A program made the position numbers and the translations under genes. A stretch of DNA of 64,000 nucleotides from Megalonaias nervosa (taxonomy: Eukaryota > Mollusca > Bivalvia > Unionida > Unionidae): assembly GCA_016617855.1 (NCBI GenBank), contig JAECUM010004998.1:62001-126000 (forward strand), read 5' to 3'. The stretch's first letter is position 1. Every line of letters begins with the position of its first letter. This document shows positions 38,995 through 49,699 of this stretch, piece by piece. The notes beneath the pieces were generated by a model. It worked only from the letters and a program-made list of their open reading frames with translations, was not told where the DNA came from and did no database searches.

Positions 38995-39160
38995 TGAATG
39001 AAACAGTCATTATTTTGATGCATGATATGTACCCACTAAGTTTGTAAAATGTTACTGTCCAGAAAATTATTGTAAAATTTAGGAAGTTTATTTGATTTAT
39101 GTAGTTATGTAGCTGTTAATCCTATTGGCAAAGAATTCATGCAGATTGATGGATTTTGCT
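38995..39160. repeat. Fragment of repeat R
   Basis: 'tttgatgcatga.atgta', 'tttgtaaaatgt.actgtcca' and 'tagctgttaat' match 19095-19230. Confidence 0.65.
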
Positions 39161-39177
39161 TTCAAAAAATATATGTA

Positions 39178-39453
39178 GTGGTCCCTCTATTGAACAGCCC
39201 TCCTGACCAGCAGCCACCCGCTCCTTACGGCCAGAATCTGTCGGCACCAACGATTTGGTGTTCAAAAGTACCCCTCATGAAAGGCCACCCGGCTAACGCG
39301 AAGATATTAAATGCTTTGAAGAATGTAGCTTTCTTACTACGTACATTACATATACTTCTCGCAAAACATTTAGTCCCTCTCTGGAAAGGCCACCCGTCTT
39401 ATAAGGCCACTTTCCCGGTGCAGAAGGGTGGCCGTATAAGAGGGGGACCACTG
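39178..39453. mobile_element. 276 bp TA-flanked MITE, deletion derivative of the 43.5 kb element
   Basis: The left end GTGGTCCCTC and right end GAGGGGGACCACTG form terminal inverted repeats. TA stands at both sides (39176-39177 and 39454-39455). 39178-39298 matches the left 120 bases of the 1.67 kb element at 43554, and 39299-39453 matches its right 156 bases. The join is at CGA, present at both deletion edges in the long copy. The left end lacks the first CA of the TIR. Confidence 0.85.
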
Positions 39454-39587
39454 TAATAGAAAAGGAAATCTACATTTTTCCAGGTTCCAAAACAAGCCCT
39501 AGTTTCGATGAAAAGTAGAAGCATGAATATTCTGAATTAGCAGAAACTTAATGGATTTATTGTATTTGAATTTAAGTCCAAATATAG

Positions 39588-39659
39588 TTGAATGAGGCCT
39601 TTATCATGTATGACAGAGTCCAAATATAGTTTGTCATACATGATAAAGGCCTCATTCAA
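39588..39659. repeat. Perfect 28 bp inverted repeat with 16 bp loop
   Basis: The arms 39588-39615 (ttgaatgaggcctttatcat...) and 39632-39659 are exact complements. The loop contains 'gtccaaatatagtt', which also stands just upstream of the left arm at 39577-39590. Confidence 0.95.
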
Positions 39660-39849
39660 ATATTGGTGAAATACGGAGTACTGGCAAAAGTTGTGTTGAT
39701 CCCAGTAGTAATGAAAAAATATTGTTTTGCAATAATATTTTCAGCTGGGTGAAAATTAATGTATATTTGATAAAAGTGTTTGATAAGCCAATAGACTACA
39801 GGTAGGCTGCATACTTAAGTTTCACAAAACCATTATTGTATCATTTTAG

Positions 39850-39948
39850 CTGTCTCCACCAAATTCAGTCAAAGGTCCCATGAGAGATTTGTTTATACAT
39901 CAGGAGGGTGCTCGGTACAAACTCAGGTTACAACACCTAATTGAAAGG
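39850..39948 (+). CDS. ANKRD11/12: ANKRD11/12-like, window exon 8: C-terminal domain
   Basis: Acceptor CATTTTAG (39842-39849) and donor GAAAGG/GTATGT (39948/39949), phase 0, 33 codons (residues 917-949). The peptide LSPPNSVKGPMRDLFIHQEG then ARYKLRLQHLIER aligns with vertebrate APPPSLAEPLKELFRQQEAV...KLRLQHSIER. KLRLQH.IER is invariant and probably helical. It reads straight into EKL of the next exon. Confidence 0.96.
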
Positions 39949-40504
39949 GTATGTTTAAATTATACTCACCTGTTTCTTGTTTCTCTTGTTCTTCATCATT
40001 CCTCCACTTCACTTGCGTTATTTCCTGTACCAGTTGATAACTACTAGTACAATGTAACAGTATTAAAGTCTTTGAAATAGTTATTTACCCATCTGGATTT
40101 TTGAAACTCCTCCTCAGTGAGGGGTTCTGGAGTGTGGTGAGAATGCATAAATACATGTTTAACTCGCAGTGTGTACATGAGTATGTGCGTGTGTGTGCGA
40201 GAGAACTGGTATCTCACAACTAGTTATAACACCATTCTTTGTGGAGTGATTGTAACTAATCAAACACAGATTTGCAATTTCTTCTTTAATTTTTTTGAGT
40301 TGTTCTGTGGGTCAAGTGCAAGTCCGAATAGCAAGATTTATGAAGACATTTAAAATAGCAGTTCTGTTGTATAGAAATTAGAGTAACTTTTTTAAATCAC
40401 GATGGGGACATTTATCAGAACTAAAGACCTTTTTTTTATTAAAAAAAAGAAAATCAGTTTTATAAATATTAAGAAAAATGTTATGTTTGTATGCACAGAT
40501 AATT

Positions 40505-41400
40505 CTCATTTTTAGCTCACTTCAGTAGAGGTAAGCTATTGTGCCACACGGAATTGGCGTCCACACAGATAAAAATGCATGTGTTCATTCTTATTGAATG
40601 TCAGCCATCCTTTTTCCCTGGTCAGGGGCAACGGTTTGGAATGGTTTTCATTGCACTTACCTCCTGGAGATGGACACGTGAGGGGGCTGAGTTTGGTACA
40701 AACATGTACATTTATTGTACATTCTTGGTCAAGCTCAGGTTTTTGGCACAATGTATAAATACAGTTATACCTGGAATTATAAAACTTTGTTTCGCTGTGA
40801 TGTACATTCACATTTTGTTGGCTTGGGTTTAGCGTTTTAGCTCAAAACCAAAGAAGTCAATGTGACCCATATTTGATTCATCTTTGCCTTGTTAACAGTC
40901 TCAAGTACTGTTTATGTGAGAATCAAACTAGGTGATTGTACGTATGTTGGTACCACACCCTTTCAACAAAAGAAGGTCTTTGTGACCCCACATTTAACAT
41001 GTTTCTGTATTTAGGTCATAACCACATTGACATTATATCTGCTGTATAATACTGCTTTACCTGGAATAATAAAACCTGGTGAGAGGGTGCATCTTGATAA
41101 ATACTACTATACACCCTTATCTTAAAAGTAGGTGAATGTGACCCATACTTCACACTTCACCGAACTTGATTCAGTTTGGCATTTTTTACTGTTATTGCTA
41201 TACTACTTAAAACTCAGTAATGGGTGATATACTCGTACCAAAAAATGGGCACCATGAGCTATATTTCACATTTTGCTGGCTTAGGTTGTTTCATTTAGCT
41301 CATGACCATGTGAGCTTTGGCTCATTATGTGCATACTTGTACTACCCTACCTAGAATCATGAAACTTGGTGAGTGGATTTATCTTTACAAGTTATTTAAT
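40505..41400. repeat. Degenerate repeat family S4 ('acctggaat.ataaaac' type)
   Basis: Blocks recur around 40760, 41055 and 41345: 'ta.acctggaattataaaac' and 'acctagaatcatgaaac' with 'ttggtgag'. 'aatgtgacccatatt' is seen near 40860 and 41125, and 'cacattttgttggctt.ggtt' near 40805 and 41270. The units are strongly diverged, so the period is uncertain. Confidence 0.5.
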
Positions 41401-41407
41401 CTAAATT

Positions 41408-41489
41408 CATTGAGAATTAAATGGAAGTCACATAGACTTTTATGTCAAAAGGCATAAAAGTCTGTGTGACTTGTATTTCGTTCTCAATG
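41408..41489. repeat. 37 bp imperfect inverted repeat, 8 bp loop
   Basis: The arms 41408-41444 (cattgagaattaaatgg...) and 41453-41489 (...gttctcaatg) pair with five mismatches around the loop 'tcaaaagg'. Confidence 0.9.
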
Positions 41490-41536
41490 ATTTTGTAAAA
41501 ATATCTGGGTTAAAAGTTCATTTCTTGTGAGGGGTA

Positions 41537-41765
41537 CCAAGTGGTCAAAGGCACATGCTGTATAGATCACGGACATCTCACCTCTGTTCAATTGGGTTCA
41601 AGTCTCATCTTGGCCAACACGGATATGTATGAAAACTTTACAGTAGTTTCTTGGGTGTTGGTATATTTTTCTGGGGTTTTCCTGAGTACTTCTTCTCCAA
41701 ATACTGGTCGCCATGTATAGCCTATTATGTGCTGATAAATGGTGTTAAACCTACAACAACCAAAA
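41537..41765 (+). mobile_element. tRNA-derived SINE, family B
   Basis: The A-box region is 'taccaagtggtcaaaggcac' and the B box 'gggttcaagtct' (about 41591-41602). The tail is 'ccaaatactggtcgccatgt', 'tgtgctgataaatggtgtta', 'aacc'. It matches the elements at 7711 and 52796. Confidence 0.8.
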
Positions 41766-43239
41766 AGGTTAATTTGTTGGCTGCTGTTTATGTTCCAGCT
41801 ATGAAATTTGATAATTGGATGCATCTCTGTCACTGACCTGCTATATTAACACAGTTAAATTTTCATGCTTATGATCACATTGATTCATCCATGCTGTACT
41901 CAGAAGACCTTTCATGACCAATGCAGCTGGAAGTAGGAATAAGTATGTTTATTTAAAGGTAAACATTCCATATTAATGACATACATTGTAGATTGTGATA
42001 TGTTACTCACAGCAGGTCAGCTGTGAATGACACATGTAAATGAGTATAAGAATTAGGTAAGTGGACTTCAAGCTGCATGCTTTTCATGTGAGGCCTTACA
42101 GTTAGTTAAGACAATTATTGATGCATGAACATGTACTACTGGCTGTCACTCACTGGCTGCTGAAGCCTGTGAATTTCACCCAGTAATAACTGGTTTCTAG
42201 AGTAAATAATAATAGCTTTTTAAGCAGATTTTCAGAACAATAACTTTATAAAAATTGACACAGAAACATCAATTGTTTATTATCAACTTATTACCTCTAC
42301 TTTGATATGATAAAAAAGAATCCTTTTTTTTTATTCTGTTAGGTCGTTTATGACCTGTCACATTAGTTAGGTAGGTATAGTATTTGCACATCATCCCATT
42401 TCTTTGTACCACCCTAACAATTTTAAAAACAAAGGGCATCAAGGATATATTAAATTCACAAAACTAATTCATTTAATTCATCAATTTATAATTCTATCCT
42501 GATTGTCACAAGAGGGTCCCAAACCGTGTAAATTTGTTGGGCATTTTGAATCTGATGGAAGTTTCTTTATTAACACCATCACCATATTTGCATGGACAAG
42601 TCTGTGTTTTCAAGCAACAGATGTGATGTAGTTAACCATCCTTGATAATCACAATAATTCCATCAATTTTGGGGTTACATCTCTTTGTTCAGTGTGTTTT
42701 AGAAATATTACAACTAGACATTGCAAATATTGGATGCACAGTTTTTACTGAAATGGACTGTTCTAAAAACCAGAAAAGAACAGTGAGCAGTCTGACAGCT
42801 TGTTTACATTGAGAGCTTCCATTTGTTTGAAATGTCAATAAGTTGACAGTGTCAGACATGAAAGTTTTGTGCATTGTTTATATATGCTTGATGCTTTTCT
42901 TTTTCACAATCAGTAAGGGGGGTACAAACAAATAGGAGGGTGTGCCAATACTATGTATAGTTTCACAGAATCTCATTACTATACATGTACTATCCATATA
43001 GTGCAGTTTAAAAGACCAAATTTCAAATTTTAAAATGATTAAAAGTTCCAATGTAAAGATAAAAGATCACAATTCAAATATTTTGTTGGAAAAGGGGCCA
43101 AGATCACCCAAGTGTGAATTTTTATTCTGCATGAAGATGCCTGCAATAGCTACTGGAGACTAGTGAAAGTAGAGGTGCACTTTGTAATTGAAGATTACAC
43201 TCTGGTTGAATATTTAATGTCTGTGCCCATGTTTTACAG

Positions 43240-43383
43240 GAAAAACTGAGACTGTCGGTGGAGCAGGAGATTTTACGTGAGCATGGTCGAGCTGCTCGTG
43301 CATTGGTGAATCAAATAATTCCTCTCAGTGTGTGCACAATACTGAGAGATGAGGAGATATACAATATCCTAGACCATGAACAG
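43240..43383 (+). CDS. ANKRD11/12: ANKRD11/12-like, window exon 9: C-terminal domain
   Basis: Acceptor GTTTTACAG and donor GAACAG/GTACAT (43383/43384), phase 0, 48 codons (residues 950-997). EKLRLSVEQEILREHGRAAR, then ALVNQIIPLSVCTILRDEEI, then YNILDHEQ aligns with vertebrate [57 protein letters not shown].S.CT and the YN end are kept. One of the best-conserved parts of the gene. Confidence 0.97.
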
Positions 43384-43553
43384 GTACATTCTGTTTTCTT
43401 GATTGCCCATCTCAAGCACATATGTTTTACTGTATACTGTACAGAAGAGCTGCAGATACCCTGTCACACATTGATGCACCGAGTTTTCCTGGATAGCAAA
43501 ATCTGTGTAAAAAGTACATGTATTTTTAATTTTATATGTATGAAAATACCGTA

Positions 43554-45226
43554 CAGTGGTCCCCCCCTTGAACGGCCCCCATGACCAACGGCCACCTGTT
43601 CCTTACGGCCAGAATCTGTCGGCACCGACGAGTTTGTGTTCAAAAGTACCCCTCATGAAAGGCCACCCCGCTGATGCGACCAGCGGCCAGCATATTAGTG
43701 CAAAAATATCAAATTTACCCCTCACAAGCGGCCGTATTTTATTTTGTAATATGTATCCAGAACCAATATTTTATTTATAACGTGTGTTAAGTAATCCGAT
43801 TTCTGTTTCTCAATGTCAGGTTTTCGTTACTGAAAAAAGTGTTGACTAAAGTACATGTACCACTAAGGTTAATATTATATCATTTACGCCTCACGAGAAG
43901 CCACATTTATTCCATAAAGCCGAGAAAGACTCAAATTTTAATCTATACAAAAAGGTAGGAACACATAATCCGAGTAGCTTTACTGCTGTGTTATCATGAG
44001 ATGTCCGTTTTAGTCACTCTGTTAATTGTTAAGATTACAATTATTGAACAGTAGTAACAGCTGAAAAGTGGCGGTATTGATGTACAGTACACAAATCAGC
44101 GGGAAAATGGTTTGATAGTCTTTATGGCTTCCCTTAGTAAGATGTTGAGCTTGTTCACTTTAATAATTAGTGGCTATTACTACTGACAATAATTGTCAAG
44201 ATTACAAATCCTAACGACCGTGAGGTGCTATTGTTCAGGTCAGATCTGCTTATATATCCAAGCCGTTTTAGCTTCTCTCACTTAATGTAAAGAAATGTAA
44301 AAACAGTAGGGTACCAGACTGCGACTAATGAATCACGTGACAAGATCACTACCTTTAGAAACACATGGCATTTTGTTTAAATGCAGAAAAATTGTTTTAT
44401 GAGTCTTGTAGTTGGCAACATTGATGATTACAACCAGACGAAATTGTCAAGATCATAACAGGGTCAGCACAGTCTAAAAATAGATTTTGTGCAGACAAAC
44501 ATACAGAGAATAACCTTGAACAAAACAGTACCAAAAACTGAAAAATCACATGACAACACATTTATCGCTTTATTTACAAAGAAGGCATTTCGTCCGCTCT
44601 ACAAAAGTTTTGTCTGCTTAATTAAATTGCATACAGTTAGCAACATCTGAATAAATCATTACCAAACATTAACATGTCATCACGTAAACGGAGACAATTA
44701 TTTTAGAAAAAAAGTGGTTTATTCTACTTGACGACATCGGGTGAGGTAGGGATGGGGGACTTGCCAAACAATTTTAGGTAGAAAAGACTCGAATAAAACA
44801 ATTTTATGTTGAAAAGACTCAAACAAACAACATCATAGCCAATAAGAAGGACATTTAGCAGCAGTGGGAAAATGGAGCAAATGGAAAGAGAATTATGTAT
44901 GTACCAAGATTTAAATGACGTTTTTGAATGGATTTGCAATATGCATGACAACAACACCCACTTGCATATCACGTTTACACCAAGATTAAGAACTATTAAT
45001 GCATATTCAGTTGAAATAAGGCTATTATTAAAACAAGAAGAACCTTTTAATAATTAATGTTACTTTTAAACGAAGATATTAAATGCTTTGAAGAATGTAG
45101 GTTTCTTACTATGTACATTACATACAATTCTCACAAAACATCTAGTCCCCCTCTGGAAAGGCTACCCGTCTTATAAGGCCACTTTCCCAGTCCAGAAGGG
45201 GTGGCTGTATAAGAGGGAGACCACTG
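43554..45226. mobile_element. 1673 bp TA-flanked TIR element, pogo-like (Tc1/mariner superfamily)
   Basis: The left end CAGTGGTCC and the complement of the right end, CAGTGGTCTCC, form inverted repeats. TA dinucleotides flank both sides (43552-43553 and 45227-45228). TIRs beginning CAGTxGTCC with a TA target are typical of pogo/Tigger elements. Paired subterminal blocks ('ggccac', 'ggccgtat') are present. No transposase ORF is visible; the longest ORFs inside (for example 44872-45057, 61 codons) carry no DDE or CENP-B motif I recognise. The 276 bp copy at 39178 has the same ends. Confidence 0.8.
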
Positions 45227-46039
45227 TATATAAATCGCCAAGATTTTGGGACTTCTTGGTATTCTTCTTATAAATGAAATTTATTTTTTTATGTCTTAGT
45301 GATTAAACTCCCTTGTTAATCATCATAAAATCAGCTGTTTTTAAGTGTCATATACCACTTGGTCACCAACAAATACATAATTGAGTCTCATAATTGAACA
45401 GATCCAGAGTTACATTGAGTTTATCCTGGAATTGTTGGAGGTTGCACAACTTCCCAGTCAGTAGTGAAGGTAATTTAGTTGACTAGCTTCATAGATAAAA
45501 AACAGGCTTTTGTACACCCACTATCAGGTGGAGTGTATTTTGTCAGGTAAATCAACTGCCCAAATCTGTGTTGATACTTATCAACGATATGTGGGTCTGA
45601 TGTCGACTGTTCATGAAAATGTGCAATTTTGCTGCATGCAAATCTTTCTGGAACAAACAAGCATACACTTTAGACTCATACTGGTAATTGGTAATAGCCA
45701 TATCTAGCGCGAAATTCAAAATGGCCACAGGACAGATGGTTGTGTTATTCCACATGGATTTACAAGTCACCAAACATAGGATTTGCTCTGGAAATATAAT
45801 GTACATGTCACCAAAAGAACCCTTCAGCCAACGGTAGTTTCACAGCTGCGAGAAATACCAGTAAGTGTATAAAAAATGTACACCAATGTGTGGAGCCAAA
45901 ATTGGTGGCAGATTTTGCAGCTTTTAATGAACAGGTGATATCAGCCCTCTAAACCGAAAATCAGTATCATCATGGATGAGGGGCTGATTTATTGGCTAGA
46001 GTGTATTATGTCCATCAGTTATCAATTTAATTTCTGCCA

Positions 46040-46750
46040 GATAGCTATTGTTGTCCACAATCTACAGTTACCCAAGTTTACAGATGACTTGGGTTACAGA
46101 AGAACCCTCTCAGTTTCAAGGCCAAAAGGTTAAAGGTCAAAGAAGAAAAATGTTTTTTTGTTTTTTGCACAATTCTAGTTCTCAACATTCAGATTTTACC
46201 CGACTTTGTGGATGGCTTTCACTTGCAGCATTAAGAACCCTATCGATTTGGTCAAAGGTCAGGGTTGCTGCAGCTGAAAGATCAAAATTAGTAACTTGAG
46301 TTCTCCATCTACATTATACTAAGTTTTGTAGACTTTGGGTGGGAAGAACTTTATTGATTTGAAGTTCAAAAGTTCAGAGGTAAATGCCTCTGAAAGAGTA
46401 ACAATAGTTTCATTGCAATAACTAAAGTTCTCCATCATCTTTAGTTATCAGAATTTGTGGTCATCTTGCACTTGCAATAACTAAGTAACTAAGTACCCTA
46501 TTAATTTGGGGTCAAAAGTCAAAGTCAGTGTGAAAAAAAAGAAGAAAAGAATGATTTGCACATGCTAGCATTAAGTCTCAACCATCTACACTTAACAAAC
46601 ACTGTGTATGGCTTGCATCGACCAAACTCTGGGGGTGGCTTGCACTTGCAGCAAGGAAGAAACCTGTTGAAAAGTCAAAGGTCAAGGTTATTGTGGCCAA
46701 AAGACAAAAAAATGGTTTCTGCACAAAATTATATTTATCTGCCCAGGTGA
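46040..46750. repeat. Array family S1, about five units
   Basis: Unit starts 'catctaca.ttac.caa.ttt' recur at about 46060, 46190, 46305, 46440 and 46580. Each is followed by 'ttgcacttgcagcaaggaag' or similar and by 'aaaggtcaaggtta'-type blocks. Spacing is 115-145 bp. Confidence 0.8.
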
Positions 46751-47098
46751 CTATTAACATAGGGCAGATATATACTGTGTCATTAACGATGTACTTATTA
46801 AGGGTGGGTGTTGGAGATGGTGAAATTGTAAATTATATAGAGTGCCTCCTGAATGCCTCACAAAGGCCTCTGGTTGATCGTGAAATAGTAAATAGTGAAA
46901 AACTACCTCCCTACCGCCTCTCGATAGACTCTTTTGATCATTGTCGTGTGCTCCCAGCTGCCCAATAGAGGTCAATAGTCATACCATTGCTTTATTGCTT
47001 GATGGTTGTAAATATAACCTACAGTGTCAAAGAAAGAAATACAAGCAAAATTTATACAGTGGGTAAGGCAAGTTTTCAATTCCCTTATTTAAAAGACT

Positions 47099-47340
47099 CT
47101 AGCTGATTAGTTATTAGTAACTTTCAACTGTTACAAGTATTGTTTAATCTGTAATACTAAAGCTTGTTTTCCGTGGTCATTTTCAAACTTTTTATGTTTT
47201 TTGATCAGTTTTAAAACACTCTAGCTGATTAGTTATTAGTAACTTTCAACTATTACAAGTATCGTTTAATCTGTAATACTAAAGCTTGTTTTCCATGGTC
47301 ATTTTCAAACCTTTATGTTTTTCGTTCAGTTTTATTTATG
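47099..47340. repeat. 122 bp tandem duplication
   Basis: 'agctgattagttattagtaa' begins at 47101 and 47223. The copies run on through 'gtaatactaaagcttgtttt' and 'tcattttcaaac' with few differences. Confidence 0.92.
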
Positions 47341-47374
47341 TGCCTGCCATAAGACCGAGCATATTATGTTGTCA

Positions 47375-47720
47375 TCTGTTTGTTATTAGTTATCTTGCTG
47401 CAAAATAACTTTGTGGATGACTTGCATTTCAAGGTAAGGAAGAAACCTTTTGATATCAGGGTCAAAAGGTCAAAGGTCAAGATCACTGGCACTGAAAGAA
47501 GAAACATAGTTTCTGCACAGTAACATTAGTTCTACATTACATACCTGGACCTATGTGGCTTGCTTGCATTTGGGGTAAAGAAGAAACCTTTTGATGTGAG
47601 GGTCAAAGGTCAATGTCACTGACTGAAAGAAGAAAAATGGTTTCAGCAAAAAGTTTCAGTTCTTGACCATGTACCTTCACCATGGATGACTTGCACATTG
47701 GATAAGAAAGAACCGATCTT
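47375..47720. repeat. Array family S1 units with a perfect DR1 motif
   Basis: About three units. 47467-47479 reads AGGTCAAAGGTCA. Shared blocks are 'actttgtggatgacttgcat', 'aagaaaccttttgat' and 'actgaaagaagaaa'. Confidence 0.8.
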
Positions 47721-48362
47721 GAGAATCTTTTGATTGGGGGGGGGTTTCCAAAGTCATTTTCAATTTTCATTGAATTTTGCTCATTTACTACTATTCTCTG
47801 CATGTAGGCACTGTGTCTGAATTATAGAAACTATCTGTATGAGTTAATATTAGTGATTTGATGTTTAATAATGATAATGACTGCTAATGCAGATTAAGTA
47901 AGCAAAGTTGTTTTTCTTGAAAGATAAAACAGTATAGGAACTGATGAAAAGTTAAAAAAGATTGTGATTGAACAGTAATCTGTGTGCATCTCCATGTATT
48001 GAATTTTGCTGCATTGCATTGATCTTTCTTATTGATATTTTAACAGTGCCCCTGCAATAATGCTGTATGAGCATCATTTACTTAGCTGTTCATTATTTAT
48101 GTTGTTAGGTGTTAGGAACTCTCATAGATTTTGATTTATCCCAGATATAATGTACTTCCAACTGCAGATGGTGTTGACCATTATCTGCCATCATATAATA
48201 CCCAGGAAAAGTGGAATTTGTTCTTAAAGTTCAAAGTCAACTTGCCTTATTTCTAGAGAAAAATTTTAGCAAGGAACTTGAAGTTCTAAAACTTTGGTCA
48301 GTCTGTATCTTTGATAAGAAAAAAGCTTGAGTTAAGAACTAGGATATCTCTGCTAGACTGCC

Positions 48363-48424
48363 AAGTTTCCACAGTAAGGGGGAAACCAAAGTAAAGTTTC
48401 CACAGTAAGGGTGAAACCAAAGTA
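48363..48424. repeat. 31 bp tandem duplication
   Basis: 'aagtttccacagtaaggg' plus 'gaaaccaaagta' occurs at 48363 and again at 48394 with one difference. Confidence 0.92.
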
Positions 48425-48837
48425 TTTCTGCAGCATCATTTGATTTTGGGGTTTTGAGCTTGAGCACAAGTTATATGCTCAATATGTTTAGAGAAAATGA
48501 GGCATTATAAGATGGCACATCTGGGTCTGTGCATTTTATTGGTGTAATTGTGTTACTGTATGCTAAGATTCTGTGTTATACCTTATAGTGAGTCAGTATT
48601 TAGTACAGACATGAAATTTGCAAATTTTGTTCAAAAAGGCACATTTTTTAGTTTTTTATAGAGTCATAGCAATTATATGTCTAGGGAGGTTAGTACAACG
48701 TGATACTTTTTTACATGATTAACTTAGCAGTCTCATTCTGAGAAAGGTAATTGCTCAAAGTCTCCACCGCTGAACACACGCTCCATATGGTAAATTGTGT
48801 GGACCAAAATTTACATTTATTTCTTTTGTTGCTCAAG

Positions 48838-48936
48838 GCTGATGATTGCAAAGAGAAGAACGTTCGGTCCAGATACAGTGGTCGACAGTTCTTGTCCTGG
48901 ATTCAAGATGTATGTGACAAGTATGAAAAAATTAAG
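48838..48936 (+). CDS. ANKRD11/12: ANKRD11/12-like, window exon 10: C-terminal domain
   Basis: Acceptor TTGCTCAAG (48829-48837) and donor ATTAAG/GTACGT (48936/48937), phase 0, 33 codons (residues 998-1030). ADDCKEKNVRSRYSGRQFLS and WIQDVCDKYEKIK align with vertebrate [30 protein letters not shown]. The acceptor is AAG rather than the commoner CAG or TAG, but phase and homology fix it. Confidence 0.96.
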
Positions 48937-48949
48937 GTACGTGTTCTGC

Positions 48950-49065
48950 TTATCAATTTCTTATTTATAGTGGCAGTTGCGTATTTTGTACAGAACAGCA
49001 GATCTCTTTTGTACAGAATAGCCTATTTTGTGCTGATAATTGACATTAAATCCTAAACAACAACA
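48950..49065 (+). mobile_element. SINE family B, 3' tail fragment
   Basis: 'agcctattttgtgctgataa' followed by 'acattaaatcctaaacaaca' matches the tail of the copy at 41537. It starts almost directly after the exon 10 donor. Confidence 0.6.
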
Positions 49066-49199
49066 ATAGAAGTGCAGAGAATCACTTACAAGGCTTGGAT
49101 GATATCATTGAAATACTATCCCTTATTTAATAGTAAAGGTTTTATTAGGTCCAATTTTATATGGATCAGTTTTATATGCCTGCCTGAAGGCAGAACTTA

Positions 49200-49440
49200 T
49201 TTTGTTATGATATTCCATGTCATTCTTTAACAGATTCGTTTTTCTGCACAATAGCTTTAGTTGTCTACTATCTACTGTAATCAAACTTTGTAGATGGCTT
49301 GCACTTGGAATATGGAAGAGCCCTAATGATTTCAGGCTAAAATAAATCGAAGGTCAAGGTTATTGTGACTGAAAGCGGGAAAATGGTTTGTAAACAATAA
49401 CTCAAAATTCTTCATCATCTACAGCTACAGAGGCACCAAA
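49200..49440. repeat. Array family S1 units
   Basis: One and a half units: 'catctacagctac', 'aactttgtagatggcttgca', 'gaaggtcaaggttattgtga'. Confidence 0.75.
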
Positions 49441-49699
49441 GTTAAGCATTGAGATAGATCTCCAATGCTGTTCAGAATGGAGATCTTGTAGGCCAAAAGC
49501 ATCCCATCGTATCAAGATGTGAATCCCATGTTTTGCTTATGTTGTGTCTTGGATTCCTTTTCAACAAGGGCAAATTCTATCTCATTCCATCTCATCTCAT
49601 CATCCAGGTATGTGGTTAAAAACTCCCTTGTTATGAGTTTGTTTTCCCCTAGAACATGATTTTGAGGATTTAATTGGTGGTGTCCCATCCACCCCACTT

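Larger units (their letters stand above)
33150..39849 (+). other. Intron 7 of the window
   Basis: A 6.7 kb intron with two short tandem duplications, a SINE, the 75 bp minisatellite, a minus-strand LINE RT relic, a repeat R fragment, a short TIR element and a perfect hairpin, all listed separately. 34350-35500 and 37880-38990 show no named feature. Confidence 0.7.
39949..43239 (+). other. Intron 8 of the window
   Basis: Holds repeat family S4, a 37 bp inverted repeat and a SINE of family B, listed separately. 39949-40500 and 41770-43239 contain nothing else I recognise. Acceptor GTTTTACAG is at 43231-43239. Confidence 0.7.
43384..48837 (+). other. Intron 9 of the window
   Basis: A 5.45 kb intron. 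It holds the 1.67 kb TIR element 170 bases past the donor, S1 arrays at 46.0-46.8 and 47.4-47.7 kb, a 122 bp duplication and a 31 bp duplication. 45230-46030 and 47850-48360 show nothing I can name. Confidence 0.7.

Noticed and set aside
44872..45057. 61-codon ORF as transposase of the 1.67 kb TIR element
   Set aside because: Far too short and without a helix-turn-helix or DDE signature that I can see; the element appears non-autonomous.
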